Shown here: positions 27,527-37,019 of the stretch, piece by piece
Layout: every line of letters begins with the position of its first letter
Position numbering within the stretch: the first letter of the stretch is position 1
NCBI GenBank assembly: GCA_020072965.1
Contig: JAIQFY010000019.1
Location: forward strand, 1-64,000
Length of the DNA stretch: 64,000 nt
Reading direction: 5' to 3'
From: Terriglobia bacterium
GTDB lineage: Bacteria > Acidobacteriota > Terriglobia > JAIQFV01
The notes under the pieces: generated by a model
What the model was told of the DNA's origin: nothing
The model's input: only the letters and a program-made list of their open reading frames with translations
The model's database searches: none
Position numbers and translations under genes: made by a program

Positions 27527-30500
27527 TTACTTCTTCCCTTTCAGCTCTTCCTGTAATACCTCCACCGCCTTCTTCAATTGCGCATCCAAGCCAGTGAGAA
27601 AATCGGCCGGGGTGTTGTCGACATAAACGTCCGGCGGAACGCCGTAGTTTTCCAGATTCGTTCCATTCACGTTCCACAGGCCGGAGCCGGGGGTGCGGAT
27701 GGCAGAGCCGTCCATCAGGGTGTAAGAGCCGGTTCCGATGACAGCACCATAGGTGGTGACTCCAACGACCTTGCCGAGTTTCAGGGTGCGGACTCCATCG
27801 GGGAAGACCTCAGCATCCGACGTCGAGCGTTCGTTCTGCATGACGACCAGCGGGCCGAAGAAGGCGCGCAGCGGTCGCGTCACCTGGAGGGAATCGCGCA
27901 CGCGAGTGTACTGGTACTGCTTCTGCTGGAGAATCTCGAGCAGTTCCTGGTCGATTCCGCCGCCCGGGTTGAAGCGCTGATCGACGACCAGGGCCTTCTT
28001 GAAATGCAGTTCCGCGAGGTCGCGCTCGAATTTGCGGAGCGAGTCCTGGTTCATCTGGCGAATGTGCAGGTAGCCGATCTCGCCATTGGACCACTTTTCG
28101 ACCATGGCGCGCCGGTCGGCCACCCATTTGTCATATTGCAGGGTGCCATAGGCCCCGGCGTTTACCGGATCGACCTTGGTTTTCCAGGCCCCCTCCACCG
28201 CGGGCTTGGAGTTGACGGTGAATTCGAATTTGCGTCCGGCCGCCGCATTGTAATATTGAAAGTAGTTATCGCCGGCCTTCACGGGATGGTCGTTAATGGC
28301 GAGTATGAAATCCCCTTCCTTGATCTTGACATAGTCGTGGTCAGCCGGGCCTTTCTTGTAAATCCAGGACACCTTGTAGTAACCGCTCGGATCGGAGGCC
28401 AGCTCAAACCCGGGATAGCGCGTCTGGACTTCAGCGCGTCCGCCCGGTCCACCGCCGGCGCTGATGCCGGTGTGCGAGGCGTTGAGCTCTCCGATCATCT
28501 GGCTGACGATATTGTGCATTTCTTCCTGGTCCGCCGTGTAGTCAATCAGGGGCTCGTAAGTCTGCTTCATCTTGTTCCAATCGACCCCGTGCATCTGGGG
28601 ATCGTAAAAGCGGAACTTCATGACGCGCCAGCTCTCGTTGAACACCTGCTGGCGTTCGGCGCGATGATCTACTTCCACCTTTGCGGTGAAGTTCAACCGG
28701 CGGGCCGATCGTCCACCTCCGGGCCCGACGGCGCTGGGCGCCGCACCGGGTGCGCCCGCGGCGCCGGGACCTGCGCCGGCACCCGCCTCGCCGCCACCAC
28801 CTCCGATTCCAATGGAATAGATGCCGCGCGCCTGGCGGTAGAACAGGGTTCGGCCATCCTTTGAAAACTGGAGGGACGAAATTCCGCCGAAGCCACCGAA
28901 GCCGCCACCGCCCTCTTCTTCACCGGAAGGGCCCGCCTGGGTTATTTTAGTCAACCGCTCACCATCTTCCTGGATTGTATAAATCGCTTGGCTGGGACGG
29001 CCATCCACCGTGCCCACGACTACAAACGCGTAGGTCTTGCTGTCGGGAGAGACCACGACGCTCGTAATGTTATCCGACAGCCGAGTGAGCTGATGGGCTC
29101 GACGGGCGATGCCCTCCCATTCGATCTTGACATCCACCTTGCGCGGCGCCCCCTCGGGGCCGCCTCCGGCTGCTTCACCGCCGGCGGATCGGCGCATGCC
29201 TGCGGGACGGGCGGCAGCTTCGGCCGCGGCCGCCGCTTCCTCGTCATCAATGCCACGGTCGAAGTTGTTCTTCTCTTCCGGAGTCAGTGCCACGCTGAAG
29301 ATCTGGACCCTCGATTCCCCGGCCCCGCCAATATTGCCGGTGTCCATCCCTGACAAATAAACAATCTTTTTTCCGTCGGGCGCCCACACCGCATTGGCAT
29401 CACTGTAGGTGGTTTCGTCGGTGAGGCGATGTTCTGCGCCGCCGTCGGAAGAAATCACAACGGTGTGCGGTAACAAGGTCTCCTGGGCCTTGGTGAATGA
29501 AATCCACTTCCCGTCGGGAGAGAACTGGGGATTGCCGATGGCTCCGCCTCCAAACCCTGTCACCGGGCTTGAAGCGAGCACATCGGTCTTCGCCGTCTCG
29601 ATCGTGTACTTGTACAGCTTGTGATCAGTGGCAGTATAGATCAGCGATTTCGAGTCCGGCGCCCACTGGATCTGGAGCTTCTGGGAGTCGCTGCCAGAGA
29701 CCTGCTTCCAATCCTTCTCGGCGGCGCGAGGCGCGCACAACCACACTTCGTCGCGTCCCGACTTGTCGCTCACAAAAGCGATCCACTTGCCATCGGGGGA
29801 CCATTGCGGGCCGGTCTCGCGCGAGTAACTCTCCGTGATGCGGGTGACGTCGCCGCGATCGGTGGCGATGGAAAACAGCTCGCCGTGGGCGGAGATGACG
29901 GCGCGCTTGGTGGACGGGGAGAGATCAAAGCTGTCGGCTTCGCTAGTGAGGGTGAGGGTCTCGAGATTGTTCTCCTTGTCGTCCGAGGCGAGATTCAATT
30001 TGACTTCCGAAGTCTTTCCACTGGCGGTATCCAGTTTCCAGATTCCAAAGTTGTCTTCATAGACGATGACTTTTCCATCGCTCGAAATCGAAGGCCAGAA
30101 AAGCGAGCCGTCCTTGTGATGGGTTACCTGGATGGGCTTTCCGCCGTTCTCTGAGACTTTCCAAATGTTGTTGCCGCTCTTGAGGGCCTCCTTGGATCCG
30201 GCCTTCGCCACCACGTCGCGGTCGGAAACGAAATAGATGTCGCCGTTGTTTCCATACATTGGCCAGAAGTTGTTGGGCTTTTCATTGTCGGGAGTCGTGT
30301 CATCAAGGATTCGCTTGAAGGTTTTCTTCTGTGTGTCCATCACCCAGAGATCGGCGGAGTAGCTGCCACGGTAATGTTTCCGCCACCACACCATGGGATG
30401 GCGGTTGAAGGCGAACTTCGACCCGTCGGGGGAGTAACTGCCCCAGTAGCCCCAGTCGGTATCGAGGCGGGTCTCCAGGCCACCGGTCACGGGCACTTCC

Positions 30501-30922
30501 CACAGGCTGACGGTTCCGGGATAAACAATCTTTTCACCACCACGCACCGAGTTGAAGATCACCCGCTTGCTGTCGCGTGTCCATCCGACCACGATGTCGG
30601 CCGCCGTGTTGAAGGTGAGCTGTTTGGCCTCGCCTCCCTCCGCCGGGATGACAAAGACATCGTAGTTGCCATAGCGATCGGAGGAGAAGGCGATCCACTT
30701 GCCGTCCGGAGAGAAGCGCGGATAAACGTCGCGCGCCTTATGCACGGTGAGGCGGACGGGATTCGAGCCCGTCTCATCGGCCACCCAGATGTCTCCCAGG
30801 TAGCTGAACGCGATTTTTCCATTGTGATAGTCCGGATGGCGGGCCAGCTTCACTTCCTTGGCCAGGATGAAAGAAGTCATGGCACACAGGCAAATCGCCA
30901 CGAGAGTGATTTTGCGAATCAT
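27527..30922 (-). CDS. Tricorn protease homolog (PD40 propeller, PDZ, S41 peptidase)
   Basis: 1131 residues with an N-terminal signal peptide (IRKITLVAICLCAMTSFILA), so exported. From about residue 25 to 640 the sequence repeats PD40/WD40-like blades (FSPDGKWIAFSSDRYGNYDV, WSPDGKWIAFVSDKSGRDEV). A PDZ-like part follows (KIKEGDFILAINDHPV near 880). The S41-type peptidase is at the C-terminus: GYLHIRQMN, ALVVDQRFNPGGGID, then NERSTSDAE with the likely nucleophile Ser near 1029. Gly/Ala-rich low-complexity runs near 555-590 and 705-750 are unusual for the archaeal tricorn but common in bacterial homologs. Role: degradation of peptides in the periplasm, inferred from the family. The gene faces the upstream epimerase and has palindromes on both sides. 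Confidence 0.9.
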   Translation of the reverse strand: MIRKITLVAICLCAMTSFILAKEVKLARHPDYHNGKIAFSYLGDIWVADETGSNPVRLTVHKARDVYPRFSPDGKWIAFSSDRYGNYDVFVIPAEGGEAKQLTFNTAADIVVGWTRDSKRVIFNSVRGGEKIVYPGTVSLWEVPVTGGLETRLDTDWGYWGSYSPDGSKFAFNRHPMVWWRKHYRGSYSADLWVMDTQKKTFKRILDDTTPDNEKPNNFWPMYGNNGDIYFVSDRDVVAKAGSKEALKSGNNIWKVSENGGKPIQVTHHKDGSLFWPSISSDGKVIVYEDNFGIWKLDTASGKTSEVKLNLASDDKENNLETLTLTSEADSFDLSPSTKRAVISAHGELFSIATDRGDVTRITESYSRETGPQWSPDGKWIAFVSDKSGRDEVWLCAPRAAEKDWKQVSGSDSQKLQIQWAPDSKSLIYTATDHKLYKYTIETAKTDVLASSPVTGFGGGAIGNPQFSPDGKWISFTKAQETLLPHTVVISSDGGAEHRLTDETTYSDANAVWAPDGKKIVYLSGMDTGNIGGAGESRVQIFSVALTPEEKNNFDRGIDDEEAAAAAEAAARPAGMRRSAGGEAAGGGPEGAPRKVDVKIEWEGIARRAHQLTRLSDNITSVVVSPDSKTYAFVVVGTVDGRPSQAIYTIQEDGERLTKITQAGPSGEEEGGGGFGGFGGISSLQFSKDGRTLFYRQARGIYSIGIGGGGGEAGAGAGPGAAGAPGAAPSAVGPGGGRSARRLNFTAKVEVDHRAERQQVFNESWRVMKFRFYDPQMHGVDWNKMKQTYEPLIDYTADQEEMHNIVSQMIGELNASHTGISAGGGPGGRAEVQTRYPGFELASDPSGYYKVSWIYKKGPADHDYVKIKEGDFILAINDHPVKAGDNYFQYYNAAAGRKFEFTVNSKPAVEGAWKTKVDPVNAGAYGTLQYDKWVADRRAMVEKWSNGEIGYLHIRQMNQDSLRKFERDLAELHFKKALVVDQRFNPGGGIDQELLEILQQKQYQYTRVRDSLQVTRPLRAFFGPLVVMQNERSTSDAEVFPDGVRTLKLGKVVGVTTYGAVIGTGSYTLMDGSAIRTPGSGLWNVNGTNLENYGVPPDVYVDNTPADFLTGLDAQLKKAVEVLQEELKGKK

Positions 30923-31069
30923 GAGGCGTCTCCTTCAAAGGGTGTTTAGTATTGAGAGCGATTGGATGAAACGAGTGGTCTCGAGCAGAGAACCCAATGG
31001 ATGATCTGAAATCAATGCAAAGGACGTTGAGAGATGGGAAATGGTTACGGGGGATAAATCCGATTTGGG

Positions 31070-31340
31070 GAAGCCCGGTGAACCGGGCTGGGGATTATCG
31101 TTGCCCCGTGTACCCGCCGGTAAACCGGCGGGCTGTACGCATTCAGGCCCGGTGAACCGGGTCGGACCAAATCGCAGTTTCAACCGGACCCGGTGAACCG
31201 GGCCGGACCAAATCGCAGTTTCAGCCGAACCTGGTGGACCGGGTCGGACCAAATCGCAGTTTCAGCCAAACCCGGTGAACCGGACCGGCAGATGCTCACC
31301 CCAATCACGCACGGTGAACTGGGCCGGGGGGATCCTCGTT
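31070..31340. repeat. Family D palindromes, 41-base tandem array
   Basis: Palindromes of the type GCCCGGTGAACCGGGC recur at 31148, 31189, 31230 and 31271, with a strict period of 41 and the spacer TCGGACCAAATCGCAGTTTC. Just upstream (31110-31145) is the sister palindrome CCGCCGGTAAACCGGCGGG followed by CTGTACGCATTCAGG. One unit has the variant CCTGGTGGACCGGG. Confidence 0.85.
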
Positions 31341-31688
31341 ACCACTACACCCAAATAATCAGGCGGTGAAGATCCTTGCGGCGACTACGACCGATTAAGG
31401 GGCAGGGAAACTCGATTCGCTTTTTCTCCCGCGGATAGACCGGAAGGGGTACACTCTCGCACCTGTCGCCTTCAACTCGACCATGGCGAACTTTCGCGAA
31501 ACACAATTGGACTGACGCGGAGGTCTGCCAGCACGGTAATCTTTCTTGCGAACAAATGATCCGTGTGACACAATTCTTAATGAGTCTGTGGTGTTGACCA
31601 ACCCCCGGTGACCCCCGCTGTGCACTACGCATGAAAGATCGTCTCGGTGTCATGTTCGCCGAGGTGAAACGTACCTGAGCATGGAGCC

Positions 31689-31960
31689 CGCCCGGTTCAC
31701 CGGGCTTGATTACGTACAGCCCGCTGGTTTACCGGCGGGAGAGCGAGAACCCCAATCCCCCGGAATAAAACGCTAATCCCCGCCCGGTTCACCGGGCCTG
31801 ATTGCGTACAGCCCGCTGGTTTACTGGCGGGAGAGCGAGAACCCCAATCCCCCGGAATAAAACGCTAATCCCCGCCCGGTTCACCGGGCCTGATTGCGTA
31901 CAGCCCGCTGGTTTACCGGCGGGAGAGCGAGAACCCTAACCCCCCAAGGCAAAAACCTTC
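31689..31960. repeat. Family D palindromes, 92-base tandem array
   Basis: Three near-identical units start at 31689, 31781 and 31873. Each has CGCCCGGTTCACCGGGC, then TGATTGCGTACAGCC, then the arm pair CGCTGGTTTACCGGCGGG, then GAGAGCGAGAACC. The orientation is opposite to that of the 31.1 kb array. The third unit ends close to the RAYT gene. Confidence 0.85.
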
Positions 31961-32033
31961 AACCCAGCCCCGTTCACGGGGCTTGAATTCTCCCCCGCCG
32001 CGCTTGAGCGCAAACCGACCTAAAGGAGACGTC

Positions 32034-32456
32034 ATGGCCTCTCATGCCTTTTCTGAAATCTATCTTCACATCACCTGGCATACCAAGGACAATGCACAAG
32101 TCATCACCAACCACATTGAAGAACCGCTTCATCAATATCTCCAGTCGCGGGCCACCGAAACCCAGGCAGTTGAGGTCCATTCAATTGGTGGAATAGAAGA
32201 TCATGTCCATATGGTTGTTCGCGTTCCTCCGACCCTTTTGATCAGCGAGTGGATCGGTCAACTGAAGGGCGCGAGTTCCCACGAGATAAACAAGCGGGTG
32301 AGGCGTTCGTTATTGCATTGGCAGGAGGGATACGGTGTGGTCAGTTTCGGCAAGCAGGCGCTGACGAAGGTGGTGAGCTATGTCCAGAACCAGCGGGAGC
32401 ACCATGCGCGGGGGACCCTCTATCCGGCGTTGGAGCGCGTCGACGACGAGGAATAG
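32034..32456 (+). CDS. REP-associated tyrosine transposase, single-domain (IS200-like Y1 fold)
   Basis: 140 residues; ATG 32034 with AAAGGAG 5 bases upstream. An HUH single-strand nuclease of the Y1_Tnp family. It has the HUH motif as EDHVHMVV near residue 60 and a catalytic-Tyr helix as VVSYVQNQREHH near 115. Length and order are those of a standard single-domain IS200/RAYT protein. Palindromes of one family lie on both sides (31.1-31.95 kb and 32.5-32.76 kb), which fits a REP-associated transposase with its cognate REPs. There is no accessory tnpB or terminal inverted repeat. I infer a domesticated transposase that mobilises or maintains the family D palindromes. Confidence 0.87.
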   Translation: MASHAFSEIYLHITWHTKDNAQVITNHIEEPLHQYLQSRATETQAVEVHSIGGIEDHVHMVVRVPPTLLISEWIGQLKGASSHEINKRVRRSLLHWQEGYGVVSFGKQALTKVVSYVQNQREHHARGTLYPALERVDDEE

Positions 32457-33074
32457 AGATTATGAATCATGCCGCCCGTCAACGGGCGAGGGGATGAATC
32501 CAAGCCCGGTGAACCGGGCTGATTATCGTTGCCTTCTTTTCCCGCCGGTAAACCGGCGGGCTGTACGTATGCAGGCCCGGTGAACCGGGTCGGCAGAGCC
32601 TCGCCTCGTCTACGCCCGGTCAACCGGGCCGGAAGAGATTCGCCTCGTCGCAGCCCGGTGAAACAGGCCGGACCAAATCGCAGATGCAGCCGAACCCGGT
32701 GAAGAGAGTCGTCCCAAATCGCAGACTCAGCCGAACCCGGTCAACCGGGATGGGGATTTCCGTTGTCTTCGTTCGGTGCAAAGGTCACAGTTCTTTCATT
32801 CGGACCAAAGGGTGAGTTTGCTCAAATCCAATCCCCCTCGGGGGATTTGAATTCTTCCTACTGGACCGATTCCTGAGGCTGGCGTCCCGCCTGGGCGGGA
32901 CTACGACTATTCCATCCCCCAAGGGGGATTGCGCCGCAGCACAACCATCTGCCCAAGGACCATGTCAATTAGATGAGTGGGGGGATAGGATTTGTGGGGC
33001 AGACGTCCTCGTCTGCCCTTGAACACACTGCACGAAATGCGAAGGGGCAGACGGGGACGTCTGCCCCTCGACCC
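32457..33074. repeat. Gap with family D, family E and GGGCAGACG palindromes
   Basis: 32496-32545 and 32560-32760 hold at least five GCCCGGT(G/C)AACCGGGC palindromes and one CCGCCGGTAAACCGGCGGG, mirroring those upstream of the RAYT. 32828-32872 has a family E-like unit ending in TTCCTAC. A different pair lies at 32996-33021 (GGGGCAGACG, short loop, CGTCTGCCC) and 33043-33068 (GGGGCAGACG, GGGA, CGTCTGCCCC). No gene is seen. Confidence 0.75.
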
Positions 33075-34940
33075 TCATGCATGCGCGATCTTCGGGTTCA
33101 GGACCGCCATCAGGCGGACAATCATGTCAAATCGATTGGTGGGAGGATAGAAATGGAGCCCTGCGGCCATACCTTTGATCTCTTCAATAATCTGGGCCGA
33201 GATCCTGATCCCTTCTTCGATGGCCTGCTCTTCCGCCACATTCCGCATACGTTCACGAATCCAATCCGGGATGGAGATTCCCGGCACCTCATTATGCATG
33301 AATTCGGTGTGACGCGACGACCGCAGCGGCATCAGACCGAGCAACACCGGGACTTTCAAGGGTTCGACCCGTTTCAAGAATTTCTCTGCCAGCGCGGGAT
33401 CGAAGACGGGCTGCGTCTGCACAAAATCGGCGCCCGCCTCGAGTTTCTCCTCCAGCCGCGCCATCTCCTTGTTGAGGTCGCTCGCCGAAGGGGAGGCGGC
33501 GGTCCCGATTTGGAATTGAGTAGTCGTACCGATGTTTTGTCCGGCAAAATCAAAACCATTGTTCAATCCCTTGACGATCCGCACGAGGCCGGTGGAATTA
33601 ACTTCAAACACCGCGGTGCCTTTGGGGTAATCCCCGATCGTGATCGGATCGCCCGTCAGCGCCAGCACCGCGCGAATGCCCAGCGCGGCAGCTCCCAGCA
33701 AATCGGATTGAATGCCAATCACGTTGCGGTCGCGACAGGTCAACTGCCAGATGGCCTCAATCCCCACCTCGCGCTGGAGGATATGCGCCATCGCCACGGA
33801 ACTCATGCGCACGCGGGCCATGGGGTTATCGGTGATGTTCACGGCGTCCACGCCCGCGTCTTTGAGCTGCCGCGCCCCCTGCACCATTTTGGAATAGTCG
33901 AGCCCCTTGGGGGGATTGATTTCGCAGGTCGCCAGAATCTTCGTGCCGATCTTGTCGAGCAGACGGGGCGCCTCGAGCACCTCGCCGACCACTTGCGAGG
34001 AGGGTTCCTCCACGGCTTCCACTTCGACATGAACCGAGACGGCGCGCCGGCGATGCGGTTTGGGCGACTGCCCATGCACTGCCCGGGCCATCGCGCGGAT
34101 GTGCTCCGGTGTCGTCCCGCAGCAACCCCCGATGATGTTGGAGCCGCAGTTGACAAACGCCTTGGCGTATTCCTCGAGATACTCGGGCGAAGAGAGGAAC
34201 ACCGTCCTGCCATTGATGATCTGGGGATGTCCGGCGTTGGGCTGCACCGATATTTTCAGGTCCGAATGGGAGGCAAACTCATTGATCAGGTCAAAGGTCT
34301 CCTGTGGGCCGAGAGTGCAATTGACCCCGACGACATCGGCATCGGCCGCGGCGAGGGCTTCGAGGGAGCGGCGAATGTCGTCCCCGAACTTCGATTTGCC
34401 ATCCTCCCAGAACGTCATCTGGGCAACGATCGGAAGATCACAGACCGCCTTGGCCGCACGCACCGCTTCCAGCGCCTCCAGCAGCGAGGGGTGCGTTTCG
34501 ATGAGAATGAGATGGACCCCCGACTCTGCCAGGATCTGGATTTGTTCCTTGTACACCTGGCCCAAGTCATCGATGGTGAGATTGCCATAGGGCTTGACCA
34601 GCGCGCCCAGAGGGCCCACCGAACCCGCCACAAACACCTTGTCTTGCGCTGCCTCCAGCGCCACCCGGACCGCCGACTGGTTGATCTCAAGGAGGCGATC
34701 CTCCAGACCCAGTTCCCGGAGCTTCAAACGGTTGGAGGTGAAGGTGTTGGTCTCTATGATCTGTGCGCCGGCCTCAATGTACTGTTGATGGACCCACCGG
34801 ATCAGATCCGGATTGGTCAGGTTCTGCTCATCACGCTCATTCAGGGCCACCCCGCGGGAATACAGGAAGGTCCCCAGCGCCCCGTCGCAAAGCAAGACTT
34901 CTTTCTTTAATCTTTCAAGAAACTCCCGTCGCTTGACCAT
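33075..34940 (-). CDS. Bifunctional homocysteine S-methyltransferase / methylenetetrahydrofolate reductase
   Basis: 621 residues, start ATG 34940 with AAGGAGA five bases upstream; a longer frame begins at 34988 but is less well supported. N-terminal half (about 1-300): homocysteine methyltransferase barrel with DGALGTFLYSRG at 19-30, GVNCTLGP near 210 and GGCCGTTPEH near 280, giving the three Zn-binding cysteines. C-terminal half (about 320-620): MTHFR fold with CEINPPKGLDYSKM, DNPMARVRMSS, LTGDP and FVQTQPVFD. The fused type is like Bacillus YitJ. It supplies methyl-THF and can use a methyl donor on homocysteine. MetH is encoded 3.6 kb further on, so this protein is probably the MTHFR of that pathway, and may add a second route to methionine. 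No other metF is seen here. Confidence 0.92.
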   Translation of the reverse strand: MVKRREFLERLKKEVLLCDGALGTFLYSRGVALNERDEQNLTNPDLIRWVHQQYIEAGAQIIETNTFTSNRLKLRELGLEDRLLEINQSAVRVALEAAQDKVFVAGSVGPLGALVKPYGNLTIDDLGQVYKEQIQILAESGVHLILIETHPSLLEALEAVRAAKAVCDLPIVAQMTFWEDGKSKFGDDIRRSLEALAAADADVVGVNCTLGPQETFDLINEFASHSDLKISVQPNAGHPQIINGRTVFLSSPEYLEEYAKAFVNCGSNIIGGCCGTTPEHIRAMARAVHGQSPKPHRRRAVSVHVEVEAVEEPSSQVVGEVLEAPRLLDKIGTKILATCEINPPKGLDYSKMVQGARQLKDAGVDAVNITDNPMARVRMSSVAMAHILQREVGIEAIWQLTCRDRNVIGIQSDLLGAAALGIRAVLALTGDPITIGDYPKGTAVFEVNSTGLVRIVKGLNNGFDFAGQNIGTTTQFQIGTAASPSASDLNKEMARLEEKLEAGADFVQTQPVFDPALAEKFLKRVEPLKVPVLLGLMPLRSSRHTEFMHNEVPGISIPDWIRERMRNVAEEQAIEEGIRISAQIIEEIKGMAAGLHFYPPTNRFDMIVRLMAVLNPKIAHA

Positions 34941-35307
34941 GAGCTCTCCTTCGGAGAGAAATTCCAAATTCCAAAATCCAAATTCCAAATTTTATCATCG
35001 AAAAGAATCTCGACGGCACAAAGGTTCCCAATACCGACCAGAAAATGCAGCGCCACAAAGAAGCTTTGGTAGCCCCGGCGTGTTCCTGCGCCGGGGGGAC
35101 CTTGTATGAGATCGCGAAGATTCAACTGCCAAAAACGAATTCGTCAAGACTCGAAGGCCCCGATGCTTTTTCGAAGTCTCCAAAATGATTCAAAGACCTG
35201 GGATCCCGACTCCAAATCCCACGGCGCAAGAACACGCCGGGGCTACCAAACCAATCTAATTGCTTCGGCCTATGATTATCTTGTGAATCCTGCTCATCCT
35301 TGTGGCG
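34941..35307. repeat. Gap with heptamer run and family B palindrome pair
   Basis: 34960-34994 holds five in-phase heptamers (AATTCCA, AATTCCA, AAATCCA, AATTCCA, AATTTTA), just upstream of the methyltransferase start and thus in its leader. Family B palindromes lie inverted at about 35066-35100 (TTTGGTAGCCCCGGCG and CGCCGGGG) and 35220-35252 (CGGCGCAAGAACACGCCG, ending GGGCTACCAAA). No gene is seen. Confidence 0.75.
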
Positions 35308-36264
35308 CTATGGTTTTACCGACGGGGCCGGGGTTTTTGACCGGTACCACTCGACCGTGTGACGGAGGCCGGTTTCAAAATCGAATTTGGGCTCGTATCC
35401 CAAACACGCCCGCGCCTTGCTGATATCGGCCTGCGAATGCTTGATATCGCCGCTCCGTTCCGCCTCATAGCGCGCAGCCGCCTGGTTTGAGAAAATTCGA
35501 TTCAAAATCTTCAGGGTCTCGTTCAACGAATACCGGCATCCTACGGCGACATTCATCACTTCTCCAATTCCCTTTGAGGTTTCCGCCGCCAGGAGATTGG
35601 CGTGGACCACGTTTTGCACGAAAGTAAAGTCGCGTGACTGCTCCCCGTCGCCATAAATGACGGGTTGTTCGTCGCGGAGCATCGCCGTGATGAACTTCGC
35701 CAAAACCCCGGAATATTCCGAGGTCGGATCCTGTCGCGGACCAAACACGTTGAAGTATCGTAGGGTCATGGTCTCTAACCCGTACAGTCTCGTAAACTGC
35801 TGGGCATACAACTCCCCCACCCATTTCATTATGCCGTAGGGGGAGATCGGATGGGGAGCCATGCTTTCGGTTTTCGGCAAGGTCGGCGTATCGCCATAGA
35901 CGGATGAGGATCCGGCATAGATGACCCTCCGGACTCTGGCGTCACGTGCCGCCACCAGTACCGACAATGTCCCGGTGATGTTGGCCTGGTTCGACCGCAG
36001 GGGATCCAAAATGGATTTCTGCACCGAAGGGATCGCCGCCTCGTGAAACACCACATCGACCCCCGAAAAGACCTCCCGCATCCGGGCGGTGTCGCCAATG
36101 TCGGCGTTGATGAATTCGATCCTTGCGGACAGGGACTCCAGATTCTCCAGATGTCCCGTGGAGAGATTATCCACGACACGAACTCGACCGCCGCGCAAGA
36201 CCAGCGCCTCAACGAGATTCGATCCGATGAAACCCGCACCACCCGTTACACAGAACGCCGCCAT
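35308..36264 (-). CDS. NAD-dependent sugar epimerase/dehydratase, GalE/WbpP-like
   Basis: 318 residues, ATG 36264. Extended short-chain dehydrogenase: TGGAGFIGS at 7-15 binds NAD, DNLSTGHLENL near 32 is the GalE-like second strand, and the catalytic SSSVYGD and YGIMK (Tyr and Lys spaced Y-x-x-x-K near 143-147) are present. RYFNVFGPRQDP near 168 is typical of nucleotide-sugar 4-epimerases of the WbpP and UDP-glucuronate type. The exact substrate cannot be told. With the WecB-like epimerase nearby it points to surface polysaccharide precursors, but the two genes are not in an operon. Confidence 0.88.
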   Translation of the reverse strand: MAAFCVTGGAGFIGSNLVEALVLRGGRVRVVDNLSTGHLENLESLSARIEFINADIGDTARMREVFSGVDVVFHEAAIPSVQKSILDPLRSNQANITGTLSVLVAARDARVRRVIYAGSSSVYGDTPTLPKTESMAPHPISPYGIMKWVGELYAQQFTRLYGLETMTLRYFNVFGPRQDPTSEYSGVLAKFITAMLRDEQPVIYGDGEQSRDFTFVQNVVHANLLAAETSKGIGEVMNVAVGCRYSLNETLKILNRIFSNQAAARYEAERSGDIKHSQADISKARACLGYEPKFDFETGLRHTVEWYRSKTPAPSVKP

Positions 36265-37019
36265 AAGAGATCCTCAGTTGAATTACAGGTCACGAGATTC
36301 TAATCCGGACGAGCCTGAACAAAAACCAGAATCTATAAGGAAGCCAGGAAACCCGGGATCGGTCGCCAGTGGAAGGCCCGTCCTGATGGGTTAATCAGAT
36401 TGTCTCCAGACTGAAGGTTTTCAGTCTCCTGTATTCCTGGCTTCCTAATAAGGAATTTTTTTGCCCCTGTCGGCCCAAGTTCGTCTGATATGCCATAAAC
36501 TCTACGATGCGTGAATGCCAATTCTCTAACAATCGAGAATTTTCTACAACCCTGATTCGATGGGGATCCTGAGGCCGAAGGGCGCGTCCCGGTGGGCAAC
36601 ACCCGGGTTGGTTGCCTGAATTCCACCTGCGGCAGCGGGTGGACTGTTCAGGTTCAGCCTACATCCATACAGTCTACAAGGCTTCAATCCCTCCACCGGC
36701 AGGTGGGGGATGATTCAAGTTCCAGCTCCAGCGCAGATGGGAACTGGAATCCTCCACCGCCTTCCGGCGGTGGGATCCGGAGAGAGCAGAGCCGGAGGAT
36801 GTAGGCGGGAACTGAACTATCCCCCAGCTGCCGCTGGGGGAATTCCTATAGAGTTTCGGGACCTGCCGAATTTCTGCAGTGAATTCTTTCTCCCTTCAGG
36901 GCAGCCGGAATGCCTATTCAAATCTCTCTCCGGGCCGGGAATCGAGCCTCACTAAATTTCCAAATAATTTTCCGCTGTGCTAACATCACAGGCGTGGTAC
37001 CTGTCAATTGGGAGGCCGG
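36265..37019. repeat. Gap with inverted repeat and family E palindromes
   Basis: A perfect 12-base inverted repeat, GGAAGCCAGGAA (36339-36350) and TTCCTGGCTTCC (36434-36445), encloses 83 bases. Family E palindromes lie at 36619-36662 (minus orientation), around 36690-36735 and 36745-36785 (variant arms) and 36802-36845 (plus orientation, CCCCCAGC-TGCC-GCTGGGGG). No gene is seen. The start of the DnaJ gene follows with GGGAGG six bases upstream. Confidence 0.7.

Larger units (their letters stand above)
30923..32033. other. Gap with family D palindrome arrays
   Basis: 1.1 kb between the tricorn-like gene (start at 30922) and the RAYT gene at 32034. Two tandem arrays are listed separately. Between them (31340-31680) I see no supported gene; short open frames exist on the minus strand but match no family that I know. 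Confidence 0.6.

Noticed and set aside
27578-28864. Plus-strand open frame of 428 codons
   Set aside because: It is opposite the tricorn-like gene, whose domains and signal peptide are convincing; the plus frame has no recognisable motifs.
31345-31653. Minus-strand frame of 102 codons between the family D arrays
   Set aside because: No family motif, no ribosome binding site, and it lies in repeat-rich DNA.
32973-34910. Plus-strand open frame of 645 codons
   Set aside because: It is opposite the HMT-MTHFR gene, whose catalytic motifs are clear.
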